This document shows, in pieces, positions 8,536 to 16,395 of a DNA stretch of 45,373 bases. The stretch covers positions 1 through 45,373 of the forward strand of contig JAISLY010000012.1 of NCBI GenBank assembly GCA_031277035.1. Direction: 5' to 3'. This DNA is from Coriobacteriales bacterium. GTDB taxonomy: Bacteria > Actinomycetota > Coriobacteriia > Coriobacteriales > UBA8131. A model generated the notes under the pieces. The model saw only the letters and a program-made list of their open reading frames with translations, was not told the DNA's origin and made no database searches. Position numbers and translations under genes: made by a program. Position 1 is the first letter of the stretch, and every line of letters begins with the position of its first letter.

Positions 8536-8937
8536 TCATTTACCTTTCGCACATTAAAGAACTCTCGCTTCACACGAATTTACCCAAGGTTATTCGTGCC
8601 GCCTTAAAGCCGTGAATGCCAAGCTTCGAACTGGTGCAAGCACATTGTACTATAATTCAGTTACGCTGCATGGTCATGGAAATCAGTACGATTTGTGAGG
8701 AATGGGAAATGACGGCAAGTCAATATCAGTCACCGAATCCTAATCCGAAAACCCCTTTTGCCGGAGGTCATGTCCAAGATTGCCTCCGTATTTCCGTCGC
8801 TTGTAAATTGTCACCTTAATCGCCTTGTGTGTGCGCAATACGGTGGTGACCTGTGGAGAGTATGAGGGGCTTGTATGCAGATTTTTATTGAGCCTGGCCA
8901 GGTCTGGCCGACGCGCGTTCTGTGGGAAGCATATGCC
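8536..8937. other. Intergenic stretch with one short expressed-looking ORF
   Basis: About 400 bp between recO and the zinc-ribbon gene. It contains a perfect -10 hexamer and a 36-codon ORF (annotated separately). The remainder shows no gene, tRNA or clear terminator. Confidence 0.5.
8709..8819 (+). CDS. Short ORF behind a TATAAT box, possibly the 5' remnant of a larger gene
   Basis: 36-aa ORF, beginning MTASQYQSPNPNPKTPFAGG. It has GAGG 8 bp before the ATG, and a perfect TATAAT at 8651-8656 lies about 53 bp upstream. The Pro/Asn/Gln-rich start resembles the cytoplasmic N-termini of small actinobacterial membrane proteins, but the frame stops after HVQDCLRISVACKLSP with no membrane helix. It may be a decayed gene or a real micropeptide; I cannot decide. 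Confidence 0.3.
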   Translation: MTASQYQSPNPNPKTPFAGGHVQDCLRISVACKLSP

Positions 8938-9708
8938 TTACCCCATGCTCAGCAGGAAGTCGAGGGACTTGAGGCGGCCGACGAGGTGGTGGCGCAGCCA
9001 CTCGCGGGCGAAGGTGAGCAGGGTGTTTCCCAGCTCCTGGTACTTTGCGGTCGCGTAGCCCTCAAGCTCGCTGAAGCGGCTCGCGAGCAGTATTCGCGCC
9101 CAGTCGATAATCGCGGCGTCGATGGTGCGGTAGCCTTCCTGTGCCACCTCGAGCAGGCACTCTGCGCAGAGCACGCCGCCCTGCGCGAAGGAGAAGGCGA
9201 CCTCCTCCCCTGCCCCTTTGCCCAGCGGTGCGCCGCAACAGACGCATTCGCTCAGCGAGGGGCGAAAACCGAGCTGCGCGGCCACTTTGAGTATCGTGGC
9301 AGCCGCGATGAGGGCAACTCCCTCGGCGGGCACGGCGCCGATGCAGCGCAGGGCCTCCCGGGAAAGAAAAAACAGTCGCGCCTCGGTATCGCCGTCTGCA
9401 GAAACCTTGTCGAGCAGCTCGACAATCACCGCCGCGCCCGCCGAATGGAGCACATCGGCGCGGCAGGCCTCGTTGCCACAGAGCCTGGACGCCTCGGTTA
9501 CGATGTCGAGGTTGCGGCCCCTATGCAGCAATACGCGCGTCTCGGAGTACAGCTCAAGATGCACCCCCAGCCGCGAACCGGGGCGCCTGGCCCCTTTTGC
9601 GACGGCCCGCACCTGCCTGCCCTCGTCCGTAAAACCCGTGATGATGAGGTCGGTCTCGCCGAGCTTGGTCTTTTTGAGCACGAGTATCGTGGTCGAGTAG
9701 TCCGGCAT
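8938..9708 (-). CDS. recO: DNA repair protein RecO
   Basis: 256 aa from the chosen ATG (MPDYSTTILVLKK), which has GAGGG 6 bp upstream. RecO loads RecA onto SSB-coated single-stranded DNA with RecR in the RecF pathway. The N-terminal OB-fold shows the family pattern YSTTILVLKKTKLGETDLIITGFT..G..VRAVAKGARRPGS. A four-cysteine zinc site follows (CVCCG...LCAEC). It is the last gene of the hrcA-to-recO cluster. Its start codon lies inside a 17-bp tandem array shared with the end of era. Confidence 0.93.
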   Translation of the reverse strand: MPDYSTTILVLKKTKLGETDLIITGFTDEGRQVRAVAKGARRPGSRLGVHLELYSETRVLLHRGRNLDIVTEASRLCGNEACRADVLHSAGAAVIVELLDKVSADGDTEARLFFLSREALRCIGAVPAEGVALIAAATILKVAAQLGFRPSLSECVCCGAPLGKGAGEEVAFSFAQGGVLCAECLLEVAQEGYRTIDAAIIDWARILLASRFSELEGYATAKYQELGNTLLTFAREWLRHHLVGRLKSLDFLLSMG

Positions 9709-9788
9709 CAGCGTCCCTCGCTCATCGGAGGCCCGCACTCATCAGAAGCCTGCGCTCATCAGCGTCCCGCTCTCATCAGAGGCCCTCG
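9704..9788. repeat. 17-bp tandem array (5 units) across the era-recO junction
   Basis: Five consecutive imperfect 17-bp units (9704-9720, 9721-9737, 9738-9754, 9755-9771, 9772-9788). On the minus strand each has the form purine-rich GAGGG/GCGGG, then about 6 bp, then TGATGAG (CGATGAG in one unit; TGATGCC in the unit bearing the recO start). So most units carry a Shine-Dalgarno-like run plus an overlapping stop/start. The array contains both the era stop (9776-9778) and the recO start (9706-9708). The unit length is not a multiple of three. Confidence 0.85.
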
Positions 9789-10828
9789 CCATAGCCAAAG
9801 CGTCGTATCTGATTGGCGTCGCGGCGCCAATCCCTGCGCACTTTGACGCGAAGGTCGAGAAAGACCTGGGTGCCGAGCAGAACCTCAAGGTCGGCCCGGG
9901 CCTCGCTGCCGACCTGCTTGATGCGTCCACCACCTTTGCCGATGACGATACCCTTCTGCGAATCGTGCTCGACATAGATGATGGCTCGTATCGTGTGTAG
10001 CTTCCTCCGTTTGTCAAAACTGAGCTCCTCAAGCGCCACGCCTATGGCGTGGGGAACCTCCTCAAAGGTCGTGTGCAGAAGTTTTTCCCTGATGAATTCT
10101 GCAACGAGCACTTCGAGTGGCTGATCGGTCTGCATATCCGGCCCAAACCAGCGCGGTCCCTCGGGGAGCAGGGCGCTTGCCGCCGTGAGAAAGGCATCGA
10201 TGTGCTCGCCGGTACGGGCGCTGAGCGCGACCCAGGCGTCAAAGGGCGCGGTGCGGCGCGGCACCTGCGCACACAGGCGCTCGGCGGCGCGCCAGGCCGC
10301 GTCTTTTTGGGTCATGACGGTTTGCGTGTCCACAAGGTCAATCTTCGTCACGACGAGCATCCGCCGCGCGGCTGTGGCGCCAAGTGTCGAGAGCACCCAC
10401 TCATCACCTGAGCCAAAGGGGGCAGAGGCGTCAAGCACGAAGGCTGCGACGTCGATGCCCTCCAGGGCCTTGACTGCTGAACGATTGAGCTCTTCGCCGA
10501 GGGCGTCATGCGGTTTGTGGATGCCCGGCGTGTCAACAAGTACGAGCTGATAGTCCTGAGCGTTCACGATTGCCCGAAACCGATGCCGGGTCGTCTGTGG
10601 CGTCGTGGAGACGATGGCGACCTTCTGCCCCATAACCGTATTGAGCAGCGTTGACTTGCCCGCGTTCGGTCGGCCGACAAGCGTGAGAAAGCCGCTTTTG
10701 AAGGGGGTCGCCACCTCCGCCGTGCCGGAGCTTGCGGGTGCGGGCGGCACGGCATCGGGTGCGGGCGGTGTGACGGGCACCGCGACGCCGGAGGCATCGG
10801 GCGCGTTTGAGGCAGGCACGCCCGTCAT
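9776..10828 (-). CDS. era: GTPase Era
   Basis: 350 aa. Era is an essential GTPase that binds the 3' end of 16S rRNA and assists 30S maturation. G1 is GRPNAGKST (52-60), G3 DTPG, G4 TKID; a C-terminal KH domain carries VIGKGGGRIKQVG. A 42-residue Pro/Ala-rich extension precedes the GTPase domain, unusual for Era (normally ~300 aa) and in keeping with the low-complexity tails on other genes here. It starts by a 4-bp ATGA overlap with dgkA. The C-terminus ends in the 17-bp repeat array. Confidence 0.95.
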   Translation of the reverse strand: MTGVPASNAPDASGVAVPVTPPAPDAVPPAPASSGTAEVATPFKSGFLTLVGRPNAGKSTLLNTVMGQKVAIVSTTPQTTRHRFRAIVNAQDYQLVLVDTPGIHKPHDALGEELNRSAVKALEGIDVAAFVLDASAPFGSGDEWVLSTLGATAARRMLVVTKIDLVDTQTVMTQKDAAWRAAERLCAQVPRRTAPFDAWVALSARTGEHIDAFLTAASALLPEGPRWFGPDMQTDQPLEVLVAEFIREKLLHTTFEEVPHAIGVALEELSFDKRRKLHTIRAIIYVEHDSQKGIVIGKGGGRIKQVGSEARADLEVLLGTQVFLDLRVKVRRDWRRDANQIRRFGYGEGL

Positions 10829-11307
10829 GGCAGCAACCGTACCGCAGCAGCGATAAAAATGGCAAGACCGATGAGGACAGCGCCCGCAGAAAGGAGCAGG
10901 ACGGCACCCGCCGCCAGATCCTTTGCCGCACCGGCGCGCTCGTCGTAGCCGTGACAGGTGAGATCGACGGTTCTCTCAAGCGCACTGTTAAAGGCCTCGG
11001 CCGCCAGAACCATGACGATGCAGAAGATAATGGCGCACCATTCCCATCGTTCGAGCGCAAGAAAGGCGCCGAGAATCAGCGCCAGGGCCGCCACCGCAAG
11101 CTGAATGCGAAAGTTCCTGCTGGTTCGAAGGCAGAGCATGACGCCTCGGTAGGCACAGATGAAGGCGCTTGCGAGAGGCTGCGTCGATTGTCTCGCCACA
11201 GGCGAGGGTTGCGCCTGCGAAAGAGGTCGTATCGGTGAGGAGGGCTCTTCCGGGGGCGTCGGCTGCACCTGTGAGCTGGGCCGTGCCTGTGGCGATTGGA
11301 ACATCAC
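10825..11307 (-). CDS. dgkA: Diacylglycerol/undecaprenol kinase (DgkA family)
   Basis: 160 aa; GTG start with GGAGG 7 bp upstream. Three membrane helices and the family signature AAEAFNSALERTVDL (catalytic and Mg-binding Glu residues) are present. In Gram-positives the substrate is usually undecaprenol, recycling the cell-wall lipid carrier. The first ~45 residues form a Pro/Gln/Ser-rich cytoplasmic tail (SPQARPSSQVQPTPPEE) not found in typical ~120-130-aa members. The gene overlaps ybeY and era by 4 bp each, so it is co-translated with them. Confidence 0.9.
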   Translation of the reverse strand: MMFQSPQARPSSQVQPTPPEEPSSPIRPLSQAQPSPVARQSTQPLASAFICAYRGVMLCLRTSRNFRIQLAVAALALILGAFLALERWEWCAIIFCIVMVLAAEAFNSALERTVDLTCHGYDERAGAAKDLAAGAVLLLSAGAVLIGLAIFIAAAVRLLP

Positions 11308-11753
11308 GAAGCCGCCTCCTCTCTATCCCAAAGGGCAAGGAGTTGGTTTTCTCGGGATTCCATGATTTCGGCCTCCCTGTCCTCTCCGTGGTCATACCCC
11401 AGAAGATGCAGGGTACCATGCACCAGAAGCAGCCGCATCTCGGCGGCGGCATCACCGGAGCGCTCCTGCGCGTGGCACTGCGCCTGGTCAGGCGCGACGA
11501 CAATCTCGCCGAGGACCACCGGTTCCCCAGAGGCCCGAGGCATGCCGCCCATCTCAAAGGAAAGCACATCGGTTGGCGCATCGATGCCCCGCCAGGCGCG
11601 GTTCAGAGAATGAATCTCCGCCTCCTCCACAAAGGAAAAGGACAGCTCCGTATCGTCAGGGACGTCTTCCTGCTCCAGTACAAACCGGACAAAACGTCCG
11701 TATTCCTCAAGAGGCAGGGTGTGGCTGCTGCGGTTGTCCATCTGAATGTCCAT
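11304..11753 (-). CDS. ybeY: Endoribonuclease YbeY (16S rRNA maturation)
   Basis: 149 aa from the ATG of MDIQMDN, which has GGAGGG 4-5 bp upstream; an in-frame extension of 12 codons lacks a ribosome site. YbeY is a single-strand-specific metalloendonuclease for 16S rRNA 3' processing and 70S quality control. The zinc motif H-x3-H-x5-H is intact (HGTLHLLGYDH), preceded by NRAWRGIDAPTDVLSF. It sits between phoH and dgkA, the usual actinobacterial/Firmicute order. Confidence 0.94.
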   Translation of the reverse strand: MDIQMDNRSSHTLPLEEYGRFVRFVLEQEDVPDDTELSFSFVEEAEIHSLNRAWRGIDAPTDVLSFEMGGMPRASGEPVVLGEIVVAPDQAQCHAQERSGDAAAEMRLLLVHGTLHLLGYDHGEDREAEIMESRENQLLALWDREEAAS

Positions 11754-11812
11754 GCGACCCTCCGCCTCCTCAAACTCAATCGAACTCAATCAGACTCAAA
11801 GCCGGCCAGCGT

Positions 11813-12772
11813 CTAGCCGGCGTTCGCCGAATCTGCGGCATCATAGGCACTGACGATGCGCTGGACAAGGGAGTGGCGCACCACGTCCTTGCCGCTGAGC
11901 TCGATAAACGCGATGTCGTCCACCTCCTTGAGGATGGAACGAACGCTCTTCAGGCCCGAGAGGTTTTTGGGCAGATCGAGCTGGGTCACATCGCCCGTGA
12001 TGACCATCTTTGAGCCAAAGCCGAGGCGTGTGAGAAACATCTTCATCTGGTCGGCGGTCGTATTCTGGGCCTCATCGAGGATGACGAAGCTGTCGTTGAG
12101 GGTGCGGCCACGCATGAAGGCAAGGGGTGCGATCTCAATCACGCCCTGCTCGATAAGCTGGTTTCCTCGCTCCATGTCGGTCATGTCAAAGAGCGCGTCG
12201 TACAGCGGTCGAATGTAGGGGTCGATCTTCTCGTTCAGGGTTCCCGGAAGAAAGCCGAGCGATTCGCCCGCCTCAACGACCGGGCGTGTGAGGATGACGC
12301 GCCCGACCTCCTTGCGCTTCAGCGCCGCGACGGCCATTGCCATCGCCAGATAGGTCTTACCGGTGCCCGCAGGCCCGATGCCAAAAGTCACGGTATGGGT
12401 GCGGATGGCGTCAACGTAACGCTTCTGCCCGGCGGTTTTTGCCCGAATAGCCTTACCGCGATAGGTGAGCAGAATGTCCTCGCGCAGTATCGAAGGCGAG
12501 AACTCCCCGCTGCGGATGAGGTCAATCGAACTGATCAGGCCATCGGCGGTTATCTCGGTACCCTCGTCAACCATCTTCATCAGATCGGCGAACAGGGCAG
12601 TGAGAATCTGTATCTCCAATGCGTCGCCGTTTATATCGATACGATTGCCACGCAGGGTAATCCGTGCGTCAAAGCGGTCTCCGATGGCCCGCAGAAACTC
12701 GTCGTTGACGCCGACAAGACGAGCGACATCGAGATGCTCGGGAATGCTTAACGATACCTGCGTGAAGTCCAC
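11813..12772 (-). CDS. phoH: PhoH-like ATPase (YbeZ/PhoH family)
   Basis: 319 aa. GTG start (VDFTQVS) with AGGAGG 4 bp before it. An N-terminal KH-like region precedes a P-loop ATPase: Walker A GPAGTGKT, then VILTRPVVEAGESLGFLPGT, Walker B ILDEAQNTT and the GDVTQLDLP motif. PhoH-like proteins partner with YbeY in rRNA processing and RNA decay, and ybeY follows directly. Confidence 0.94.
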   Translation of the reverse strand: MDFTQVSLSIPEHLDVARLVGVNDEFLRAIGDRFDARITLRGNRIDINGDALEIQILTALFADLMKMVDEGTEITADGLISSIDLIRSGEFSPSILREDILLTYRGKAIRAKTAGQKRYVDAIRTHTVTFGIGPAGTGKTYLAMAMAVAALKRKEVGRVILTRPVVEAGESLGFLPGTLNEKIDPYIRPLYDALFDMTDMERGNQLIEQGVIEIAPLAFMRGRTLNDSFVILDEAQNTTADQMKMFLTRLGFGSKMVITGDVTQLDLPKNLSGLKSVRSILKEVDDIAFIELSGKDVVRHSLVQRIVSAYDAADSANAG

Positions 12773-12781
12773 AGTGCCTCC

Positions 12782-14362
12782 TCAGATGGTTTGTGCGATG
12801 GCCAGAGGTGTGGCCTGTATCAGGGTATCACGGCAGCCCATAAAACGCATCGGCTCAAGGCTGCCGGGGATGCTGGCTGAGGCATCGGGGATGTGGCCAG
12901 ACATGAGGCCGGGGGCGCCGCCTGAAACATCGGGGATGTCAGCGGGGGCGCCGCCTGAAACGCCGCCAGAGGCGCCCTCTGGAACGCCGATGGCCTCGGC
13001 GTGCTCGCCGGAAACATCGATGCCCTCGGCGTGCTCACCGGGAACAATCCGCACCCGGTGATAACTTTCGCTTCTCCCCCACCCCTGGCCCTCGACGAGC
13101 ACGAGCTCAACCGTTCCAACCCTGCCCTGGGCATCTGTGCGGGCCAGGTCATGAGCCAAAGCACGCATCTGCCCGGCCCGCTCAAGGATGCAGGAGGCCG
13201 GCAGATGGTCATGTCGTGCAGCGGCGGGCGTACCCGCGCGTGTCGAAAAGCGAAAAACGTGCATCCGCATAAAGCCCATTTGGCGGCAAAACTCCATGCT
13301 CTGCTCGTGTTGGGCCTCGCTTTCTCCCGCAAAACCGCAGATTACGTCAGTCGTCAGGCCAAGCTGCGGCATACGTTTGCGTGCCGCGTCAACCCGCTCC
13401 CTGAAAAAGGCGGTATCGTATCGACGCCCCATTTGTTCCAGAACATGATCGGAGCCGCTTTGCAGGGGGAGATGGAGATGGGCGCAGATTCTGCCTTTCG
13501 AGGATGCCATCAGATTGAGAAGCTCGTCTGTCGCGTGCTGGGGCTCAAGGGAGGAAAGTCGAAAGCGGGGCTGTTCGCTCACGCTCAGAAACGCACTCAG
13601 CAGTTCGACCAGGTCGTGACCCTCCGAAAAATACAGGCCGATGTTTATGCCGGTCAGCACAATCTCGCGAACGCCCTGCCTCTGGGCCTCCTGCACCTGG
13701 GAGAGCAGGGTGGCAAATGACTCCGAGCGCGACCTGCCGCGAGCGTGCGTGACGATACAGTAGGCACAACGCGCGTCACATCCGTCCTGGATTTTAAGGC
13801 CCATGCGCGTAGGAAAACCCGCCCCGGTACGAAGCTGCGTTCCGCGCGGCAACAAAGCTGCCCCGTCCACGTCGCGCGGTTTCGCCCTGCGAGCCACGTC
13901 GCGCGGTTTCGCCCTGCGAGCCACGCCGCGCGGTTCCGCCGCCCTATCCAATCTGAGCGGTTCCGCCGCCCTATCCAATCCGCGCGGCCCCGCTGCCCCG
14001 TCCGCCACATCGAGCAGCAGAGACGCCCGTCTCAGGGCGCACAGGCGGTCGGGCTCAACAATGACGCGAGCGCCCAGACGTCGAAACGCCTCCTGCTCAA
14101 GCGCGACCGCACAGCCGGTGACGATGACCCAGGGGCGCGCCGCGGCCAAAAGCGCCTGCCTGATCGCCTTTCGGGTCTTTGCATCCGCTGTTGCCGTTAC
14201 CGTGCAGCTGTTCACAAGAACGACGCTGGCCTCATCGAGCGCCACAAAGACCGCCCCTGCCGCCTCAAGTGCGGCGCGTATGCTGTCCGATTCGACCCTG
14301 TTGAGCTTACAGCCCAGGTTATGGACAAAAAAGCCGCCCCTGACGCGTTCAGGATCAGGCAC
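12782..14362 (-). CDS. mtaB: tRNA t6A37 methylthiotransferase MtaB (MiaB-like radical SAM) with repeat insertions
   Basis: 526 aa from GTG (VPDPERVRGG) with GGGAGG 5 bp upstream; the longer open frame runs back into rsmE and is not coding. The enzyme adds a methylthio group to t6A37 in ANN-decoding tRNAs, using two Fe-S clusters. The UPF0004 domain begins FFVHNLGCKLNRVESD, and the radical-SAM cluster motif is CDARCAYC. Two low-complexity insertions make it ~90 aa longer than usual: RAAEP/RRAKP repeats just before the radical-SAM core, and an EHAEGIDVSGEHAEAIGVP/SGGAP stretch within the C-terminal TRAM domain. Both are encoded by tandem DNA repeats. Flanking catalytic sequence is intact. Confidence 0.9.
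   Translation of the reverse strand: MPDPERVRGGFFVHNLGCKLNRVESDSIRAALEAAGAVFVALDEASVVLVNSCTVTATADAKTRKAIRQALLAAARPWVIVTGCAVALEQEAFRRLGARVIVEPDRLCALRRASLLLDVADGAAGPRGLDRAAEPLRLDRAAEPRGVARRAKPRDVARRAKPRDVDGAALLPRGTQLRTGAGFPTRMGLKIQDGCDARCAYCIVTHARGRSRSESFATLLSQVQEAQRQGVREIVLTGINIGLYFSEGHDLVELLSAFLSVSEQPRFRLSSLEPQHATDELLNLMASSKGRICAHLHLPLQSGSDHVLEQMGRRYDTAFFRERVDAARKRMPQLGLTTDVICGFAGESEAQHEQSMEFCRQMGFMRMHVFRFSTRAGTPAAARHDHLPASCILERAGQMRALAHDLARTDAQGRVGTVELVLVEGQGWGRSESYHRVRIVPGEHAEGIDVSGEHAEAIGVPEGASGGVSGGAPADIPDVSGGAPGLMSGHIPDASASIPGSLEPMRFMGCRDTLIQATPLAIAQTI
12894..13040. repeat. Tandem repeats within the MtaB TRAM-domain coding region
   Basis: Two short duplicated blocks. One is built on gggggcgccgcctgaaac (about 12909 and 12950) and the other on gatgNcctcggcgtgctc (about 12988 and 13018). 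They keep the reading frame and encode the SGGAP and SGEHAE stretches of MtaB. Confidence 0.65.
13869..13985. repeat. 27-bp tandem arrays within mtaB
   Basis: Two adjoining 27-bp arrays. 13869-13895 and 13896-13922 are identical 27-mers and a third partial copy follows. A second 27-bp unit containing ggttccgccgccctatcc then repeats twice. Together they encode LDRAAEP and ARRAKPRDV repeats ahead of the radical-SAM core. Confidence 0.8.
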
Positions 14363-15125
14363 CGAGACCTCCCAGATGGTACAAAACGATCGCAGCGGCA
14401 ACAAGAGCTGCCGTCTCGGTGCGCAAAATGGTGGGTCCCAGGCTGGCAAGCTGCACACCCGCCTCACGCATCTGCACAAGCTCCGCAGGGGCAAAACCAC
14501 CTTCGGGGCCGATGAACAGGGCAATCCTTGGGTTTGCGAAGACTGCTGTGGCCATGCCCCTGACGAGAAGCCCCAGAGGCATGGCCGTATCGCCTGCCTC
14601 CTCCCAGGCAAGGATACGCCCGTCAAAATCATCGGTGAGTGCAAGAGCGCCTGCGAGATCGACGGGGGCATCGATCAGCGGCGCGGTTAACCGTGTCGAT
14701 TGTTCAGTCGCGGCGCGGGCTACCCGTTTCCAGCGCTCCTGCTTCGCGTTTCGCTGTGCCTCATCGAGACGAACGGTCGTTCGTTCGGCCTTGAAGGGGA
14801 TGATGCGGACAAGGCCCAGCTCGGTTGCCTGACGAACAATCTGATCCATGCGGTCGCTTCTGGAGATGCCCTGCACCAGGGTAAGCTGCTCACCAACGCG
14901 GTCGATGAGGCGGCGTACGACCCGCCCTTCGAGACGCTCGCCAAAAACGGCCTCCACCTCAATCTCAAGACCCTTACCCTGGCCGTCGGCCAGCACGATA
15001 TGCTCGCCGGGCCGTATCCGCGCACTGCGCAGATGCTCAGCCAGTTCGCGGGTGAGCGAAAGCGCGAGCCTGCCCTCCTCGTCCGGAGCCAGGGGGGCGT
15101 CTGTGAGAAAATGCGGCAAGGTCAC
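14355..15125 (-). CDS. rsmE: 16S rRNA m3U1498 methyltransferase RsmE
   Basis: 256 aa. SPOUT-class (knotted) methyltransferase that methylates U1498 of 16S rRNA in the assembled 30S subunit. An N-terminal PUA-like domain is followed by QGISRSDRMDQIVRQATELGL and by the C-terminal knot motifs IALFIGPEGGFAPAE and LGPTILRTETA. The start is a GTG overlapping the dnaJ stop (GTGA); the end overlaps the mtaB start by 8 bp. Confidence 0.94.
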   Translation of the reverse strand: MTLPHFLTDAPLAPDEEGRLALSLTRELAEHLRSARIRPGEHIVLADGQGKGLEIEVEAVFGERLEGRVVRRLIDRVGEQLTLVQGISRSDRMDQIVRQATELGLVRIIPFKAERTTVRLDEAQRNAKQERWKRVARAATEQSTRLTAPLIDAPVDLAGALALTDDFDGRILAWEEAGDTAMPLGLLVRGMATAVFANPRIALFIGPEGGFAPAELVQMREAGVQLASLGPTILRTETAALVAAAIVLYHLGGLGA

Positions 15126-16249
15126 GAAAGGGCATCCTTGATACGCTGCATTGGGCCCTTGCGACCGCCTATCTCATCGCCAAACTCCCGGGCCAGTTCC
15201 TCAAGCAATTCGTGCTGGCGCTTGCTCAGGTTCTTTGGGATGACGACGAGCATATGCACGTAGAGATCCCCGCGGGTATCTTTCTTAAAGCGCGGCATTC
15301 CGTGCCCTCGAACGCGTATCACCTGCTCGTTTTGGCAGCCGTCGGGTACTTCGACCTCGACTTTCTCGTTCGGGAGAATACCGTCAACCGTCACGCGGGC
15401 GCCCAGCGTAGCCTGGGTGATGGAAATCTGACGACGCACATGGAGGTCATCTCCGTCGCGTTGAAATGCGCGATGCGGCTCGACACGAACCGTAACGATC
15501 AGATTGCCGGCAAGCGCCCCGTGCAGACCCGCCTCCCCATAGCCAGAAAGACGCAGCTGCTGCCCATCGCGAATACCATGAGGCACTTCGATGGTAATCC
15601 GCTGCCGATCAGGCAGACGACCCTGCCCCTCGCAGTCCGGGCAGGGCTTGTCGATAGTCTGCCCGGTGCCGCCGCATTCCGGACAGGTCGTCTGCGTCTG
15701 CATGTCACCGAGGAAGGTTCGCTGAATAGAAACAACGCGTCCGGTGCCGTGGCAGTTTGGACAATCCACCATGGTGCCGCCCTCGCCGATGCCGGTACCA
15801 CCGCAGGTCTCGCACGGCGCGAGACGGTCGTAGACAATCTCCTTCTTGGCGCCGGTCGCCACCTCCTCAAGGCTTATCTTCAGGCCGACACCCATGTCGC
15901 GGCCTTCGCGGCGAATCCCCGCACGCCCAGAAGCCGCGCCGCCAAAGAAGGTTGAGAAGAGATCGCCCATGCCAAAGCCGGAGCCAAAGAGGTCATCGAG
16001 GTCAACGTACTGATACCCACCCGAGCCACCGTAGCCCCCCACAGAGCCATAGCGGTCGTACTGGGCGCGCTTGCCCGCATCCGAAAGAACATCGTAGGCC
16101 TCGTTGAGTTCCTTAAAGCGCTCCTCGGCATCCGAAGCCTTGTTCACGTCGGGATGCAATTCGCGAGCCTTGCGCCGAAACGCCTTCTTTATCTCACTTT
16201 CGGTCGCGTCCCGCTCGATTTCCAAAATCTTGTAATAATCGACTGCCAC
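15122..16249 (-). CDS. dnaJ: Chaperone DnaJ (Hsp40)
   Basis: 375 aa. Co-chaperone that delivers unfolded proteins to DnaK and stimulates its ATPase. The J-domain (1-70) has the HPD motif (ELHPDVNK), followed by a Gly/Phe-rich linker and four zinc motifs in order: CETCGGTG, CPNCHGTG, CPECGGTG, CPDCEGQG. GTG start with AAGGA 5 bp upstream. hrcA is immediately upstream, but dnaK and grpE are not in this window. No repeat array interrupts the gene. Confidence 0.96.
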   Translation of the reverse strand: MAVDYYKILEIERDATESEIKKAFRRKARELHPDVNKASDAEERFKELNEAYDVLSDAGKRAQYDRYGSVGGYGGSGGYQYVDLDDLFGSGFGMGDLFSTFFGGAASGRAGIRREGRDMGVGLKISLEEVATGAKKEIVYDRLAPCETCGGTGIGEGGTMVDCPNCHGTGRVVSIQRTFLGDMQTQTTCPECGGTGQTIDKPCPDCEGQGRLPDRQRITIEVPHGIRDGQQLRLSGYGEAGLHGALAGNLIVTVRVEPHRAFQRDGDDLHVRRQISITQATLGARVTVDGILPNEKVEVEVPDGCQNEQVIRVRGHGMPRFKKDTRGDLYVHMLVVIPKNLSKRQHELLEELAREFGDEIGGRKGPMQRIKDALS

Positions 16250-16269
16250 ATGCTTCCTTTCCGCGTTTC

Positions 16270-16340
16270 ACCCAGATGCTGTTTCGTCCAGTTGCGCCAG
16301 TTGTGCTCAGTTTCGCCAGTTTTGCCAGTTTTGCTCAGGT
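16270..16340. repeat. 9-bp degenerate array between hrcA and dnaJ
   Basis: The 146-bp hrcA-dnaJ gap contains about six imperfect copies of a 9-bp unit related to ccagttttg (variants ccagttgcg, ccagttgtg, cagtttcgc). No gene, and no terminator-like hairpin was seen. Confidence 0.6.
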
Positions 16341-16395
16341 TCCAATGGGAGCAGGGTCATCACGCAGCTGATACGCCTGCCCAGGGGGTGCCTCT

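Noticed and set aside
14363-14671. N-terminal extension of mtaB reaching into rsmE
   Set aside because: The extension reads the wrong frame of rsmE. The MtaB fold starts just after the GTG at 14362, which has GGGAGG in front.
13745-14690. Long plus-strand open frames opposite mtaB and rsmE
   Set aside because: Antisense shadows produced by high GC. mtaB and rsmE have full family motifs on the other strand.
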